Origin: Pyrrhosoma nymphula
Lineage: Eukaryota; Arthropoda; Insecta; Odonata; Coenagrionidae
Assembly (NCBI GenBank): GCA_963573305.1
Contig: OY754327.1
Coordinates: 187,248,386 to 187,312,385 of the forward strand
Direction of reading: 5' to 3'
DNA length: 64,000 nucleotides
Positions 54,809-64,000 of this stretch are shown here, piece after piece; position 1 is the stretch's first letter; each line of letters starts with the position of its first letter. The notes beneath the pieces are model-generated. The model saw only the letters and a list, made by a program, of their open reading frames with translations. It had not been told where the DNA came from and searched no databases. The translations under genes were made by a program, and so were the position numbers.

Positions 54809-55255
54809 CTGAAAATATAAATATATTCAAGTTATTACCACAGAAAATAATTCCTTAGAGATCTATGATCTACTCAAAATTCTTATAAACATAATATTGT
54901 TTTTGTGAATAATGTAAACAACTGTGCACAGCTAAACCCAAGTCAAATACAAAATGATAAAAACATTGGACAAATACATAGCACATATTGGCACTGGAAG
55001 GTAAAAAACAACCAAACGACTTTCAAACCAACATGCTCTAAAAAATGAAGTCTCAGGCTAGGCTTTGTGGAATTTCTCCATCATGGAAGTAACAAAAAAA
55101 GAACTACATATGTAAAACTCCACTGAGAACAAATATAGAGCAAACATCCTCTAGATCAGAAAGTTATTACCAAAGATGAAGAACAGGTAGTTAAAAACTT
55201 AGTACTTGATGCAAAATGAGCCAGAATTATGTCCACAAGAAAGCAGTCATTTTTA
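54809..55255. other. intronic DNA
   Basis: AT-rich intron sequence upstream of the IQ exon on the minus strand. No gene seen. Confidence 0.4.
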
Positions 55256-55257
55256 AA

Positions 55258-55418
55258 TTTAAAAAAATGAGATCGCACACCACTAAGTAGGGTAGTCATT
55301 ACAAAGCCGACCACAATGTTGCAAAGGAGACCAAGGGTCAATGGGTCTACTTTGCAACATTGTGGTCGGCTTTTTAATGACTACCCTACTTAGTGGTGTG
55401 TGATCTCATTTTTTAAAA
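55258..55418. repeat. palindromic element with ~69-bp arms
   Basis: Arms 55258-55326 and 55350-55418 are inverted copies with 3-4 mismatches (ATGAGATC.CACACCACTAAG; GTAGGGTAGTCATTA; GCCGACCACAATGTTGC). The 23-bp centre does not contain the CTGATGA/GAAAC motif, so this may be a different fold-back family. Intronic. Confidence 0.75.
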
Positions 55419-55424
55419 TTCATT

Positions 55425-57745
55425 AATTTAATTTAAATAAATTTTTAAATTCATTTGAATGGAAGGCATTTGCAGCACGCAATCACCTATCCTTTCTCCA
55501 GGGGCAAATTAATAGAGCAAAACCCCTTTTTCTGTGAACCTCGGCACAGAGAGGACAGGACCTCTGTAAAATGAAATCTTGCCTCAGTTCCTGCCCCATG
55601 GCATGAATAATGCACGCTAAACATGCCACCATTTAACATGAATTTTTTAATAAATGAACAAATTACTGGAATCCAGCATCCACTCCACACACACACGCAG
55701 CCATCACAAGCGCTGTCCTAAATATGGGATAATTCATTCACGCATCAAGGGACTGAAGGAGGAGGCTTGTCATTCCTCTATGGATCACAACCAAAGTAGA
55801 ATTACCTGCCTCTCTCCTAGAATTACCCATCAAACCAAATGCGACATGACCCTTAAAGGATAGATAAAGAGAAGGCTCAGATATTGATCGCATTAATTAA
55901 TGCAAAATTGATGAATACTGAAGATCCATTTATTTACAGAAAAAGATTGCTTTTGACTAACACATTGGCACTTATCATCTGTATGATACCCACCTACACA
56001 TACAAAACCCACGCACTAATGCCTGGATTAAACCATAAACTTATCATTAATGATCTGAAAACTGTCATCAGAAATGTTTTTCATATTAGTTTTAACAAAA
56101 AAAATAACATTGTTAGTCTTTTTTTCAACGTGTGCCTTGATCTGAGTGGAAAAACTAATTCACAACACAATTGTATAGCAGGTTGCATATGGTGCACTAT
56201 GACATTATGGGCAGCGACCAATCAGGGGTATTTTCCAGTAGATCTAGCTTTTTTCAGCAACTGTCATAAAATTTAAACTTGGTGATAGTGAATTTTCTGG
56301 ATTACGTTTCTGACTAATCCGGGTTATTCCTGCTTTTCTTCTATTTTTTTAATGCATCATGACTGGTGGGTAAAGTCACAGTAATGCACGATCTCGATTT
56401 CTTTTTGGTAGAGATTTGCCTGGTTCAACACATTTATACAGTGCTTCCATTTGGGTGAATGTACAAACATGTATAATTTTTGAGGGAAATGAAATTTTAC
56501 TTCTCTATGCCGCTGACCAATCCATAATATCACATATGCCGGCTGCCCATTTGTAGGTTATTCGAATATTTGTAACACAAGTCATCATTCATTCCCCACC
56601 TATTCCTACACTGTCAAGAGCAAGTAGTCATTCAATAGTGTTTTCCCTTAAACAATATATGTTGTATCATTTTGTATGCAAATTCTTTTATCACTTTTTT
56701 GCTGGAACCTATGTTGAGATGCTTCCACCTCCTCCTTAATTTATTATAGAAGACTTTAGTTCAATAATATAAGCAGAATTTTATACAAGCAGTAAGATAA
56801 GAACTATAAAGACAAAACCTTAAAAACATATAGTTCAAAGACATATTAAGAATTTGAGAAAAAGAATAAATACAGATGCAATTGAATGAACAAGAAAGCA
56901 TATCACAATTCCGTAATTGTCCTACCACAGCATTTTAAGATTAGTGATTCCATGGAGACATTGTATAGCTGTCACCTTTACATTAATCAATAAGAAATAT
57001 ACCAGAGAGGCGTAAACATTTCATACGTTAAAACTTTCCCTCATTCTTTCACGACTCAAGGAGTGTTGAATCCTCCAAAGCTTTAGGCAAATCATAAGTG
57101 TTTTACCCTTTTCATAGAATATTACTACATATGATGGTCAACTATTGTAGATCCACACCAGGTAAGGGCAGAGCTCACGATAGAGGCAACTTCATGAGTA
57201 ACAAATGCTGGTTACCGTTGGTTAAATTTTGCACAAATGGATCTACAGCCATCAGAAAAATGCAACAAACTTGCAATTCCAGAGGAACCAGCTCACATGG
57301 GCTCCAGCAACTAGTACAAAAATAGAAAATTATTGGCAATTAAAGTTACCACCTCTACTTCATTACTCCTTCTTCAATTATACTACCTCAAAAGTAGAGG
57401 ATTACCAAAGTTACATAAAACACTGTACAGCCAGCCAAACTTGGTCACTGGGAACTTCAAAAATGTCTTCATTCCTCATCCTTGATGAACTTTGCTATTT
57501 CTCTCGATAGTCTACGTAGATAGATAAATAATTTGACTCGCATAACATAAAATAAAGAAGATAAGAAGAATAAAGAAAGAAGAAAGATGAGAAATTCTGA
57601 CACAGTGACTTTGGAGTAATAAAAGAAAAGGTGTTATGGGTCTGTAGACAAGAGCAAAAATAGAAAAACAAAGTTTAGCCTCGCTAGTTTAATTTCTGCA
57701 GTTGCACTCTTAATGAAATAGATGGAATCAGTTTAACTATGCAAA
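55425..57745. other. intronic DNA, no gene
   Basis: AT-rich. The 130-residue plus-strand frame at 55884-56276 has no family features and is best explained as chance. The frames at 57098-57510 likewise. Confidence 0.4.
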
Positions 57746-58023
57746 AACCAGGGTTTGGTTATTACACGCAAAATATTATTTTTCTACATACCCGTAGAAA
57801 ATACTGTAGAATATGTAGATTATGTAGAATATTACTTTATTTGATAAATAATTATTTAAGTGTAAGGAAATGTAGGCAATTATAATTTTATAAAAATTAA
57901 TAACTAAATTAATGTCATAGTTACAAAATTACATTACCTTATTTGTACAGACTTGACTTATTGAAGTTTAATAATAATTTATTATTTATTTATAGCATTT
58001 ATATTTAATCAGCTGTGACTTAT

Positions 58024-58065
58024 CCTGATGGAGGAACCCACAGTGATTCCAAAATGTTGACCTCA
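58024..58065 (+). repeat. weak hammerhead-like string
   Basis: CTGATGGAGGAACCCACAGT then GATTCCAAAATGTTGACC. It has a CTGATG start, a GGAA/TTCC stem and AAAATGTTG in place of GAAACATGTTGG. Possibly a decayed member of the family at 13.6 kb; low confidence. Confidence 0.2.
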
Positions 58066-58375
58066 TTAACAACACAGGTAAATGTTAACCTGTGGCCCTT
58101 TGATGCAGCAAAATAGCCTGTTTCTCACATTATCTTCCTATTATGTTAAAAATTTAATTTGATAGTTTCTAGTTAATATATGTATTATTAAATTTACAGG
58201 AAAATAAATAATAATTGGTGTTATATTTTAAGTTTTAAGTTCAATTGAGTGTTCCAATTGAAGGGGTGCATACTATATGTATTACACAGTTATTTATTAT
58301 TCAAATTTGCCACCACAAAGACAATGGCCAACCAGAAACAATCAAGCCATTAACCAATCAGAATTATTCCCTGGG

Positions 58376-58630
58376 GGGCTACGGCTACCAGATGTCCTAC
58401 ATTTCCTGGACATGTCCTACATTTTAACACAATGTCCGGGTATTCCGAAAAATTCCCAACTTGTCCTACATTTAAAGATAATTTGATCTTTCAGTGGAAA
58501 TTTGGTTCACCTAAAGGATGAACAACAGAAGACCTAAAGATTCGCACTGAAAAAATTGTAAACCTCTCACAATAGGCACTTTTCTTTCTGTGTCCTCTTT
58601 TTGAGAAATGGTCATCTGGTCACCCTAGGC
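58376..58630. mobile_element. nested MITE with CTACCAGATGTCC-type ends
   Basis: Left CTACGGCTACCAGATGTCCT and right complement CTAGGGTGACCAGATGACCA form inverted ends, each followed by TGTCCT/GGACA strings. This GGGTGACCAGATGTCC pattern is known from hAT-type MITEs in animals. Inserted inside the larger element. Confidence 0.5.
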
Positions 58631-59663
58631 TCTTCGGGATTGTCGACAATCTGAATTGACGTCATCACATGTCGACAATTTTATGTCACTGATTCATTCC
58701 ACAGCTCATGGTTCTCTGAATGGCTCAAAATTCCGTCAAAACTAAGCTTCCATGTCGACCGCTATTTTGGTGTCAGAACATCGCTAGCGTCGCGTTGGAA
58801 ATTCCTCTCCCTCGGCTTTTTAGCATGTTGATTTAGTGTTTTGTCAACATTTTCAAATTGCGGATAGATTTACTACTTTTAGATTGTCATGAATCAGTTT
58901 TAATATCCTTTTTTTTTTTAAAATGTATGGATACCCAGCTCTTCGTATTCTATCAAGTTTCCGTAATCACATTTGTTCATCTTGCAAAGCTTATGTTTTC
59001 TTCTAAACTGTGATTTATTTTGGTGCCTGTGGATTTGATTTACACTTTTTACTTTTTGCTTCTCATTCGCTATACTCCTACGTTTTTATTATAACGTAAT
59101 AATTTGCTTTGGTTTAAATGAAAAACAAATATATACGTTTCGTAATTGGCTAAGAAATCATTTAAGAATGATACAGTGTTACGGCATTATTACAACTCTT
59201 AGATTATGATATTGAACCGGTTGATGATGGATGGATGATTTGTTTGGTTTGGATGATGTATGCATAAATTTCAGCATCATGGATGATTGGAGAGAGGATA
59301 GATATCGTGCGGAGGCTTCGGAATGTTGAAGAGGAAGAAAGACTGAGTGAAAATGCAATGAGGAGCAACAAGATGATACACTTAGGCATAGGCGTATCCA
59401 AGGGGGGTGGTTTGGGGGTTGTAACCCCCCTCCCCCATTGATAAAAAAATGAAAAATGATGTGTTTAACACATGCTAATAGTACACCTATAGATCACCTT
59501 CCATAAAATAATAGAACACCTTCATGACGTCATTTTAAGATGCATATTTTTCAAAATTCCCAGAACCCCCATTTGACATGGGGGGTATTCCATACCCCCC
59601 ATGGGGTATGAAGGGGTGGTGACCGCCCACCCTTCAGACACTTCTAAACATGCTTATGCACTT

Positions 59664-60200
59664 GGGGATGTTCATTAATTATGTCAACCAAATAGGGGAG
59701 GAAGGGGTTTGAAGAATTTTGACAATTGTTGACATGTGGAGGGGGGGGGGGAGTTCAAGATAAATTGATGTCAACAATGTTACTTTTTACAGTAATCTTA
59801 AACTGGTTGAGTTCTTCCCAAGTAAGCCTTTGCCTTGCATATCATATTATGTTTTTACTCAATGTACTTGATAGTAGATTGTAGACACACATGGTATTAA
59901 CCTAAAGGATAATATGTATCATTCATTTGACAGATTGTTAAGGGAAGCTGTTAGTAAATTCAAAGACTGCACTAAGCCATATCATCTAATTATAGTATAG
60001 ATAGGTACCTATGGACTTCTGTAAATATTAAATAGCATCTGTAGCCAGCTGTATAAAATATTATTAGTTTGTGGGATGGGGTAAAAATATTTTGACAATT
60101 TTATTAGGGGGGTCACTGAAAGTTTGACAATTGTTGACAATGGGGAGGGGGAGGTAAAAATTGACAAAACATTGTTGACATAAATAATGGACGTCCCCTT
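59664..60200. mobile_element. composite MITE with GACAATTGTTGACA units
   Basis: Inverted ends: left GGGGATGTTCATTAATTATG, right complement GGGGACGTCCATTATTTATG. Two units of about 120-140 bp, at 59668-59795 and 60060-60199, each contain GACAATTGTTGACA and TGTCAACAATGTT or its complement plus a G-run. They flank ~265 bp of other sequence. The architecture matches the composite MITE at 17.3-17.8 kb. Confidence 0.55.
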
Positions 60201-60649
60201 AAGAGACAGTGTTGATCCATATTTTTTAGTTTTCGTGTGCCCTTCATTCATTTTTATGGGCAGGGTTCGTACCAAAAGTCGACAGGAAGCGATAGTAACC
60301 TGGGCCTCAGTCAAGCATGTGTCAGTCGGGCAATTCAGGAGGTTACCAGTGCCAAAGTTCAATCAGTGATCATTTTGTTTCACAGTTACTGACTAGCTAA
60401 CACCGCATGGAAAAAAAGGAATTCTACCATGGAACTGAATAAGAGCGATAATGTCAAAAATAGCAAGCATTGACGTTCATTCATAAATTTCAAGCATTCA
60501 TATATGTATTTAGCAGTGATGTCAATTTAATTTTCTACATGTAGAATATGTAATTATTAGCAATATTCTACATTACAAACTCTACGGTAGAATATATATG
60601 CGTAGATTACACATTTTCTACACAGAATATTCTACTGACCCAACCCTGG

Positions 60650-60890
60650 GAAAAACCAATCTTGAAAAATAATATACAAAATGTATAATTTTAAAAATTT
60701 TTTAATATCAAAATGACCTGTTTCATTTGCACTGTGTTCATTACTGCTAATAGTAAAATAAATGGAGTAATAAGAAATAAATAGGTTAAATTCAGAAGCT
60801 ATTACATATATGTAATATGTCAGTAACATTTTCATTATTATGCATTTCCTAAGTAACATTTTCATTATTAGATGCGAAACAGATTGATAG
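60650..60890. other. AT-rich intronic DNA
   Basis: No gene. AACATTTTCATTATTA appears twice (near 60827 and 60858), a short direct repeat. Confidence 0.3.
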
Positions 60891-60892
60891 CA

Positions 60893-61025
60893 ATGTTGAG
60901 GAGTTGTTCACGTTTACCACCAGGTCAAACTCTCCACTTCTGCCGACGTTTCAATGAATGACTCGTTCATCGAATAGTTGGCAGAAATGGAGAGTTTGAC
61001 CTGGTGGGAAACCCAAACCACCGTC
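60893..61025. repeat. decayed palindromic element, family of the 61.3-kb insertion
   Basis: Arms share CCACCAGGTCAAACTCTCCA with its complement GGAGAGTTTGACCTGGTGG, with weaker pairing outwards. The centre contains CTGCCGACGTTTCAATGAA, the complement of a GAAACGTCGGCAG half, and ACTCGTTCATCGAA. It is the same family as 61334-61543, with a deletion in one arm. Confidence 0.6.
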
Positions 61026-61333
61026 AACATAGCTATAGCTCAAGAAAGCCTTTGATCTTTTAGAATGATAGTCTTTAAAACTTTACATGGGACAATATTC
61101 AAGATTCTGAAAAATTACCTCAGACATATATTCCTTGCCATTATAAAAACAGAAAATAAAAAAAATCTCCAATTTTACAAACATCAATTAGAATTCCCAC
61201 AGTTTTCAAGGAGTTAGCAATTTCAATAAGTTTCCCCAAATTATCAATGAGTGATGGACACCTTGCTCCAATAGCCTCATCTCACAGAGACCAACCCATG
61301 AATCAATTGAATAACTAAATTATAAATTAATTG

Positions 61334-61543
61334 ATCGCAGGCTTCCCGGCGTATAGAATTGTGGAAGGTTACTCGGGATTTCCACCGGGTCAGGTTCTCC
61401 AACTCCATCTCGGCCGACGTTTCGATGAACGAGTTGTCCATCGTCATCACCCTGATGACGATGGACAACTCGTTCATCGAAACGTCGGCTGAGATGGAGT
61501 TGGAGAACCTGACCCGGTGGAAAACCAGAGTAACCTTCCACAA
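61334..61543. mobile_element. 210-bp palindromic insertion with 13-bp target duplication
   Basis: TATAAATTAATTG lies on both sides (61321-61333 and 61544-61556). A 25-bp one-sided tail (61334-61358) precedes a palindrome of 91-bp arms (61359-61449, 61453-61543). On the plus strand 61452-61483 reads CTGATGA-C, an 8-bp stem GATGGAC-type hairpin with an AACTC loop, and CGAAACGTCGGC. The organisation (tail, palindrome abutting the duplication, 12-13 bp duplication) is identical to that of the insertion at 13493-13727. Intronic, non-coding. Confidence 0.85.
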
Positions 61544-61556
61544 TATAAATTAATTG

Positions 61557-61853
61557 CCCTTATATACATTTACAGGAAAAATATCATGAAAACATAAGTT
61601 ACACTCCATATATGTACATACATTCGTGTAGAGCAATTAAATTAGTTTGATATGATTCATTTTCCCTCGACCTGCTAAAGCAAGAACTTTTTGGTCAACA
61701 TGAGGTATCATTCTCTTCATTGTACACTGCATGAGAAATAAAATAAACACATCTGGGATCTACTTTGAATGTAAGCAACACTTCCGAAGTCCTAAAACTA
61801 AGTGATTAACAGTAAAATGCAAATTAGGAGACATAAGTGGGACTGAAACTCAC
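61557..61853. other. intronic DNA
   Basis: No gene or repeat recognised. Confidence 0.35.
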
Positions 61854-62043
61854 CATATTCTGTGAAGCCACAAGCAGATGAAGGAGCCCAACCATCGCCA
61901 CTCTCTGTCAGTGGTTTGTGGAGGAGAATAGGAGAGCAATGAGGAGGACGGGTGGAGCTATTGGCCACACTGCGGTGGATCGGAGATGACTGACTTGGCA
62001 TCAATCCCCTCCCACCTATGGCAGAATTGTCATGGTCGAAATC
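61854..62043 (-). CDS. internal exon of the IQ-repeat gene
   Basis: A 190-bp exon with acceptor CATTCCTTTTACAG before 62043 and donor ATATG|GTGAGT at 61854/61853. Entry phase 0, exit phase 1. The exit phase matches the entry phase of the IQ exon (G|GC forms a glycine codon), which supports direct joining. The protein is Ser/Pro-rich and probably disordered: GLMPSQSSPIHRSVANSSTR, PHCSPILLHKPL and SGDGWAPSSACGFTEYG. No known domain. On its own the segment has no stop in frame 0 across 63 codons. Confidence 0.65.
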
Positions 62044-62125
62044 CTGTAAAAGGAATGCATTCCAAAGTGCTTATCAAAACAATATTGCTGGTCATATTGC
62101 CAGTGAATAAATAAGTTCTCTCTAA

Positions 62126-62398
62126 GTGAATGTGCTGTGCATTGAGTGTCGTGCTAACATGAGCAATCATTGTTTCACGTGCCACAAATCTACAAGAAAT
62201 ACCGTCTTCATCTCTTGTACCAAGTTCAACAAGCTCTTTCATGTGCAGCGCCTGCTAGTCCAGCTGAAGAAGGAAGATATTGCTGGTATCCACGCAAGCA
62301 ATCAGAAGTGGAGGTGCTTGGAGTGCCAAAGTTCCCGCAGGCAGAGCCACAATGCACCGGTGCAACAACTGGATGAAGACGAAGCTGCCTGTGTTTGA
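62126..62398 (+). pseudogene. PHD-finger-like fragment, probably from a retroelement ORF1
   Basis: A 90-residue plus-strand frame in the intron. VLCIECRANMSNHCFTCHKS, then VFISCTKFNKLFHVQRL and IHASNQKWRCLECQSSRRQ. The spacing C-x2-C, C-x2-C, C-x2-(F)-H, C-x2-C is that of a PHD zinc finger, but two ligands are replaced (F for C in CTKF, R for C in HVQR). The finger is thus probably non-functional. Similar PHD fingers occur in ORF1 of arthropod LINEs; host origin is also possible. Confidence 0.45.
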
Positions 62399-62533
62399 CT
62401 TCAACAAAGATTCACCCTCGGCAAGGTTCCTTTTGTAGATGACTACAGAAATGTGAATATTTGTTAGTAGAGAAGGACATTCCCAAATATTCGGGACTCG
62501 GGAACGAAAGATAGAAAATGGGATTCATGACGC
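62399..62533. other. intronic DNA
   Basis: No gene or repeat recognised. Confidence 0.3.
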
Positions 62534-62667
62534 TAGTGGCGAGTCTTAACTGAGTCAGTTGGTCATCTCAGTGTGTGGTGTATTGGGAATCATAGAAGCC
62601 TAGTGGTGTGTCTTAACTGAGTCAGTTGGTCATCTCAGTGTGTGGTGTATTGGGAATCATAGAAGCC
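62534..62667. repeat. 67-bp tandem duplication
   Basis: Unit TAGTGG(C/T)G(A/T)GTCTTAACTGAG... occurs at 62534-62600 and 62601-62667, differing only at two bases near the start. A recent simple duplication. Confidence 0.9.
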
Positions 62668-62745
62668 ATGCAATTCCTGTTTTAATGACGAGAAGTTGAC
62701 ATAAGTTCGTTTCATCTCAATTCTAAGTTATGTATTTGGAACATA

Positions 62746-62873
62746 TAATACATTGGTTAATTTATGGAGGTTTGGTCATGTCTTTTTTAAGAAACTCAAA
62801 CGTCGGCAGAAAAAGGAAGTTTAGTTTATTAAAAAAGACATGACCAAACCTCCATAAATTAACCAATGTATTA
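62746..62873. repeat. palindromic element with 45-bp arms and AAACGTCGGC loop
   Basis: Arms 62746-62790 and 62829-62873 are exact or near-exact inverted copies (TAATACATTGGTTAATTTAT... GGTTTGGTCATGTC). The 38-bp loop contains CTCAAACGTCGGCAGA, the right half of the motif seen at 61.48 and 60.94 kb. Confidence 0.8.
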
Positions 62874-63434
62874 TTAAAGTGGTCAATAACTATTCAAAGA
62901 AGGAACAGATCATGTATTTTTTTCTGTTATTTTCTGTAACCATGTAAAAAAAAACACAACATATTGATCTGTATATGTACGGTAATTTACAGGCCCAGCA
63001 TCACCTGTAAAGCTAATCAAGAAATCCTAGTGTTATGGGTGGATTATGCTATTGTATTAATACAAAATACAATTGACCTTGTGGAATGCATTAATTGTGG
63101 CAAAGGGGAAGTACCAAGTGCAATTTGCCAGTGGTAGGTCCTAATACGAAACTCAGAACGTTAATCTAATGCATTTCTCAGTGAATATTCTCAGTGGCTT
63201 ATAGTGATAGAGAAACAACTGATTTTATGCAGCCAATATGCATAAATATTGATTAATAAAGTCTTATTCATTGACTCAACGATAAGGTTAACGGACGTTT
63301 TCATTGGCCGAAAAAAAGAAGAAATTTCTTGACTAATACTAGAGTATATACAGTAGTTCACAAAACGCGATGGACCACCCATTTCCATGCTTTAGAGCCA
63401 TTACCTCCCAACCCATTACAGTTGTTGTACTCAC
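62874..63434. other. intronic DNA
   Basis: AT-rich, no gene recognised. Confidence 0.35.
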
Positions 63435-63692
63435 CAGCAGTGGAAGTCCCTTTACATCAGCACCTGCAATCAAAACTGACTGTTCTACAGCCAGGCTAGA
63501 TGAATACTGAGATGAAGACACGCATGAATACTGAATATGTGACTTATAAGACGTATCACCAGGATCACACTGAGATGAGTTCGAGGCTGGTTGATCGAAG
63601 ACCTTGGTAACAGGAGAGAACTGGATCTCCTTCATCTTCTGGATGAACATATGATTGTGTTCCAAGGCTCTTGGCATCTCTTCCTCTAATAC
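63435..63692 (-). CDS. internal exon of the IQ-repeat gene
   Basis: A 258-bp exon with acceptor GATTCTTACCACAG before 63692 and donor CTGCTG|GTGAGT at 63435/63434. Phase 0 in and out (86 codons), compatible with the next exon's entry phase 0. Protein: VLEEEMPRALEHNHMFIQKM, then EIQFSPVTKVFDQPASNSSQ and a Ser-rich stretch ending AGADVKGLPLL. No domain recognised. The upstream exons and the gene start lie beyond the window's right edge. Confidence 0.6.
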
Positions 63693-64000
63693 CTGTGGTA
63701 AGAATCCATTAATGAGAAAATGGCCAGAGTGAAACTTCCCCAAAAATGGGTTTGTGGTTCATAAGCTTATACTGTACTTCGCCAAACACAGTACATATGT
63801 CATTCACTTTCATGTGGTTGCCTTCAGTGGCCATTTTCACATTTTTTTCTTGGATTGATCAAAATGTAATGAAAAACTGACCAATCTTAACTCTAGATTT
63901 GAGTTTATCACAGATTCGACACACTTTTCATTCAGTTATTTTTTACATGACTTAAGAAATTACCAATGAACACCATCACTGTAATGGAGTTATTTATTGT
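63693..64000. other. intronic DNA at the window edge
   Basis: No exon recognised in the last 300 bases. Confidence 0.3.

Larger units (their letters stand above)
57749..60648. mobile_element. 2.9-kb hAT-like element with 8-bp target duplication, non-coding
   Basis: Left end CAGGGTTTGGTTATTACACG, right end the complement of CAGGGTTGGGTCAGTAGAAT. Both are followed within 50-100 bp by TGTAGAATAT and GTAGAAAAT strings. Flanks are GCAAAAAC (57741-57748) and GGAAAAAC (60649-60656), 7 of 8 identical, as expected for hAT. No transposase is recognisable; the interior holds further small elements. It sits in the intron between the IQ exon and the 61.9-kb exon. Confidence 0.6.

Noticed and set aside
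55884..56276. 130-residue plus-strand frame as a gene
   Set aside because: No domain, splice site or compositional support; it lies in an intron of the opposite-strand gene.
61277..61553. Frames on both strands with near-identical translations
   Set aside because: They are produced by the palindrome at 61359-61543, not by genes.

Overview
This is eukaryotic, very probably insect, nuclear DNA. Three exons have canonical splice sites and matching phases, one intron is about 7 kb, there are no operons, and almost everything else is decayed transposable elements. The mix is typical of a large arthropod genome: piggyBac, mariner, hAT, a PIF/Harbinger-like MITE, copia, an env-bearing Ty3/gypsy (errantivirus-like) element, several non-LTR families and Penelope-like fragments. 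I cannot name the species.

Layout. 1-9 kb: a dead piggyBac (about 1.2-2.15 kb), a non-LTR 3' end (2.87-3.2 kb), inverted tRNA-like repeats (3.5-4.1 kb), pieces of one LINE family interrupted by a small TA-flanked element (4.5-6.2 kb) and a copia pol relic (7.3-9.0 kb). 11-16 kb: a 221-bp MITE with perfect 25-bp terminal repeats, a mariner 3' end, and a minus-strand LINE (12.7-15.8 kb) carrying a 235-bp palindromic insertion with a 12-bp target duplication. 17.3-17.8 kb: a composite MITE.

18.7-28.3 kb: one LTR retroelement. Its 5' LTR is split by a 2.85-kb DNA transposon with long inverted ends. Its body keeps only integrase and the start of env, and a 3.4-kb satellite array of about 81-bp units lies before the 3' LTR. 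31.8-42.7 kb: four LINE relics. The RNase H-bearing one (33.1-40.7 kb) is split by a 2.4-kb hAT-like element. 43-49.4 kb: a candidate exon of an unknown gene, a second hAT-like transposase, a minus-strand piggyBac relic and a Penelope GIY-YIG relic.

53.2-63.7 kb: the only convincing host gene, on the minus strand. Exons at 63692-63435, 62043-61854 and 54808-53181 join with compatible phases. The last encodes fifteen 31-residue IQ repeats, like the repeat exon of abnormal-spindle (ASPM/Asp) proteins, but no calponin-homology domain is visible. Its introns hold a 2.9-kb hAT-like element with an 8-bp target duplication and several palindromic elements.

The most interesting pattern is a recurring motif, CTGA(T/A)GA-Y-hairpin-GAAAC, resembling a hammerhead-ribozyme core. 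It lies in several dispersed palindromic insertions and also immediately downstream of a Penelope-type GIY-YIG domain. I propose that these insertions are inverted terminal-repeat (pLTR-like) remnants of Penelope-like elements.
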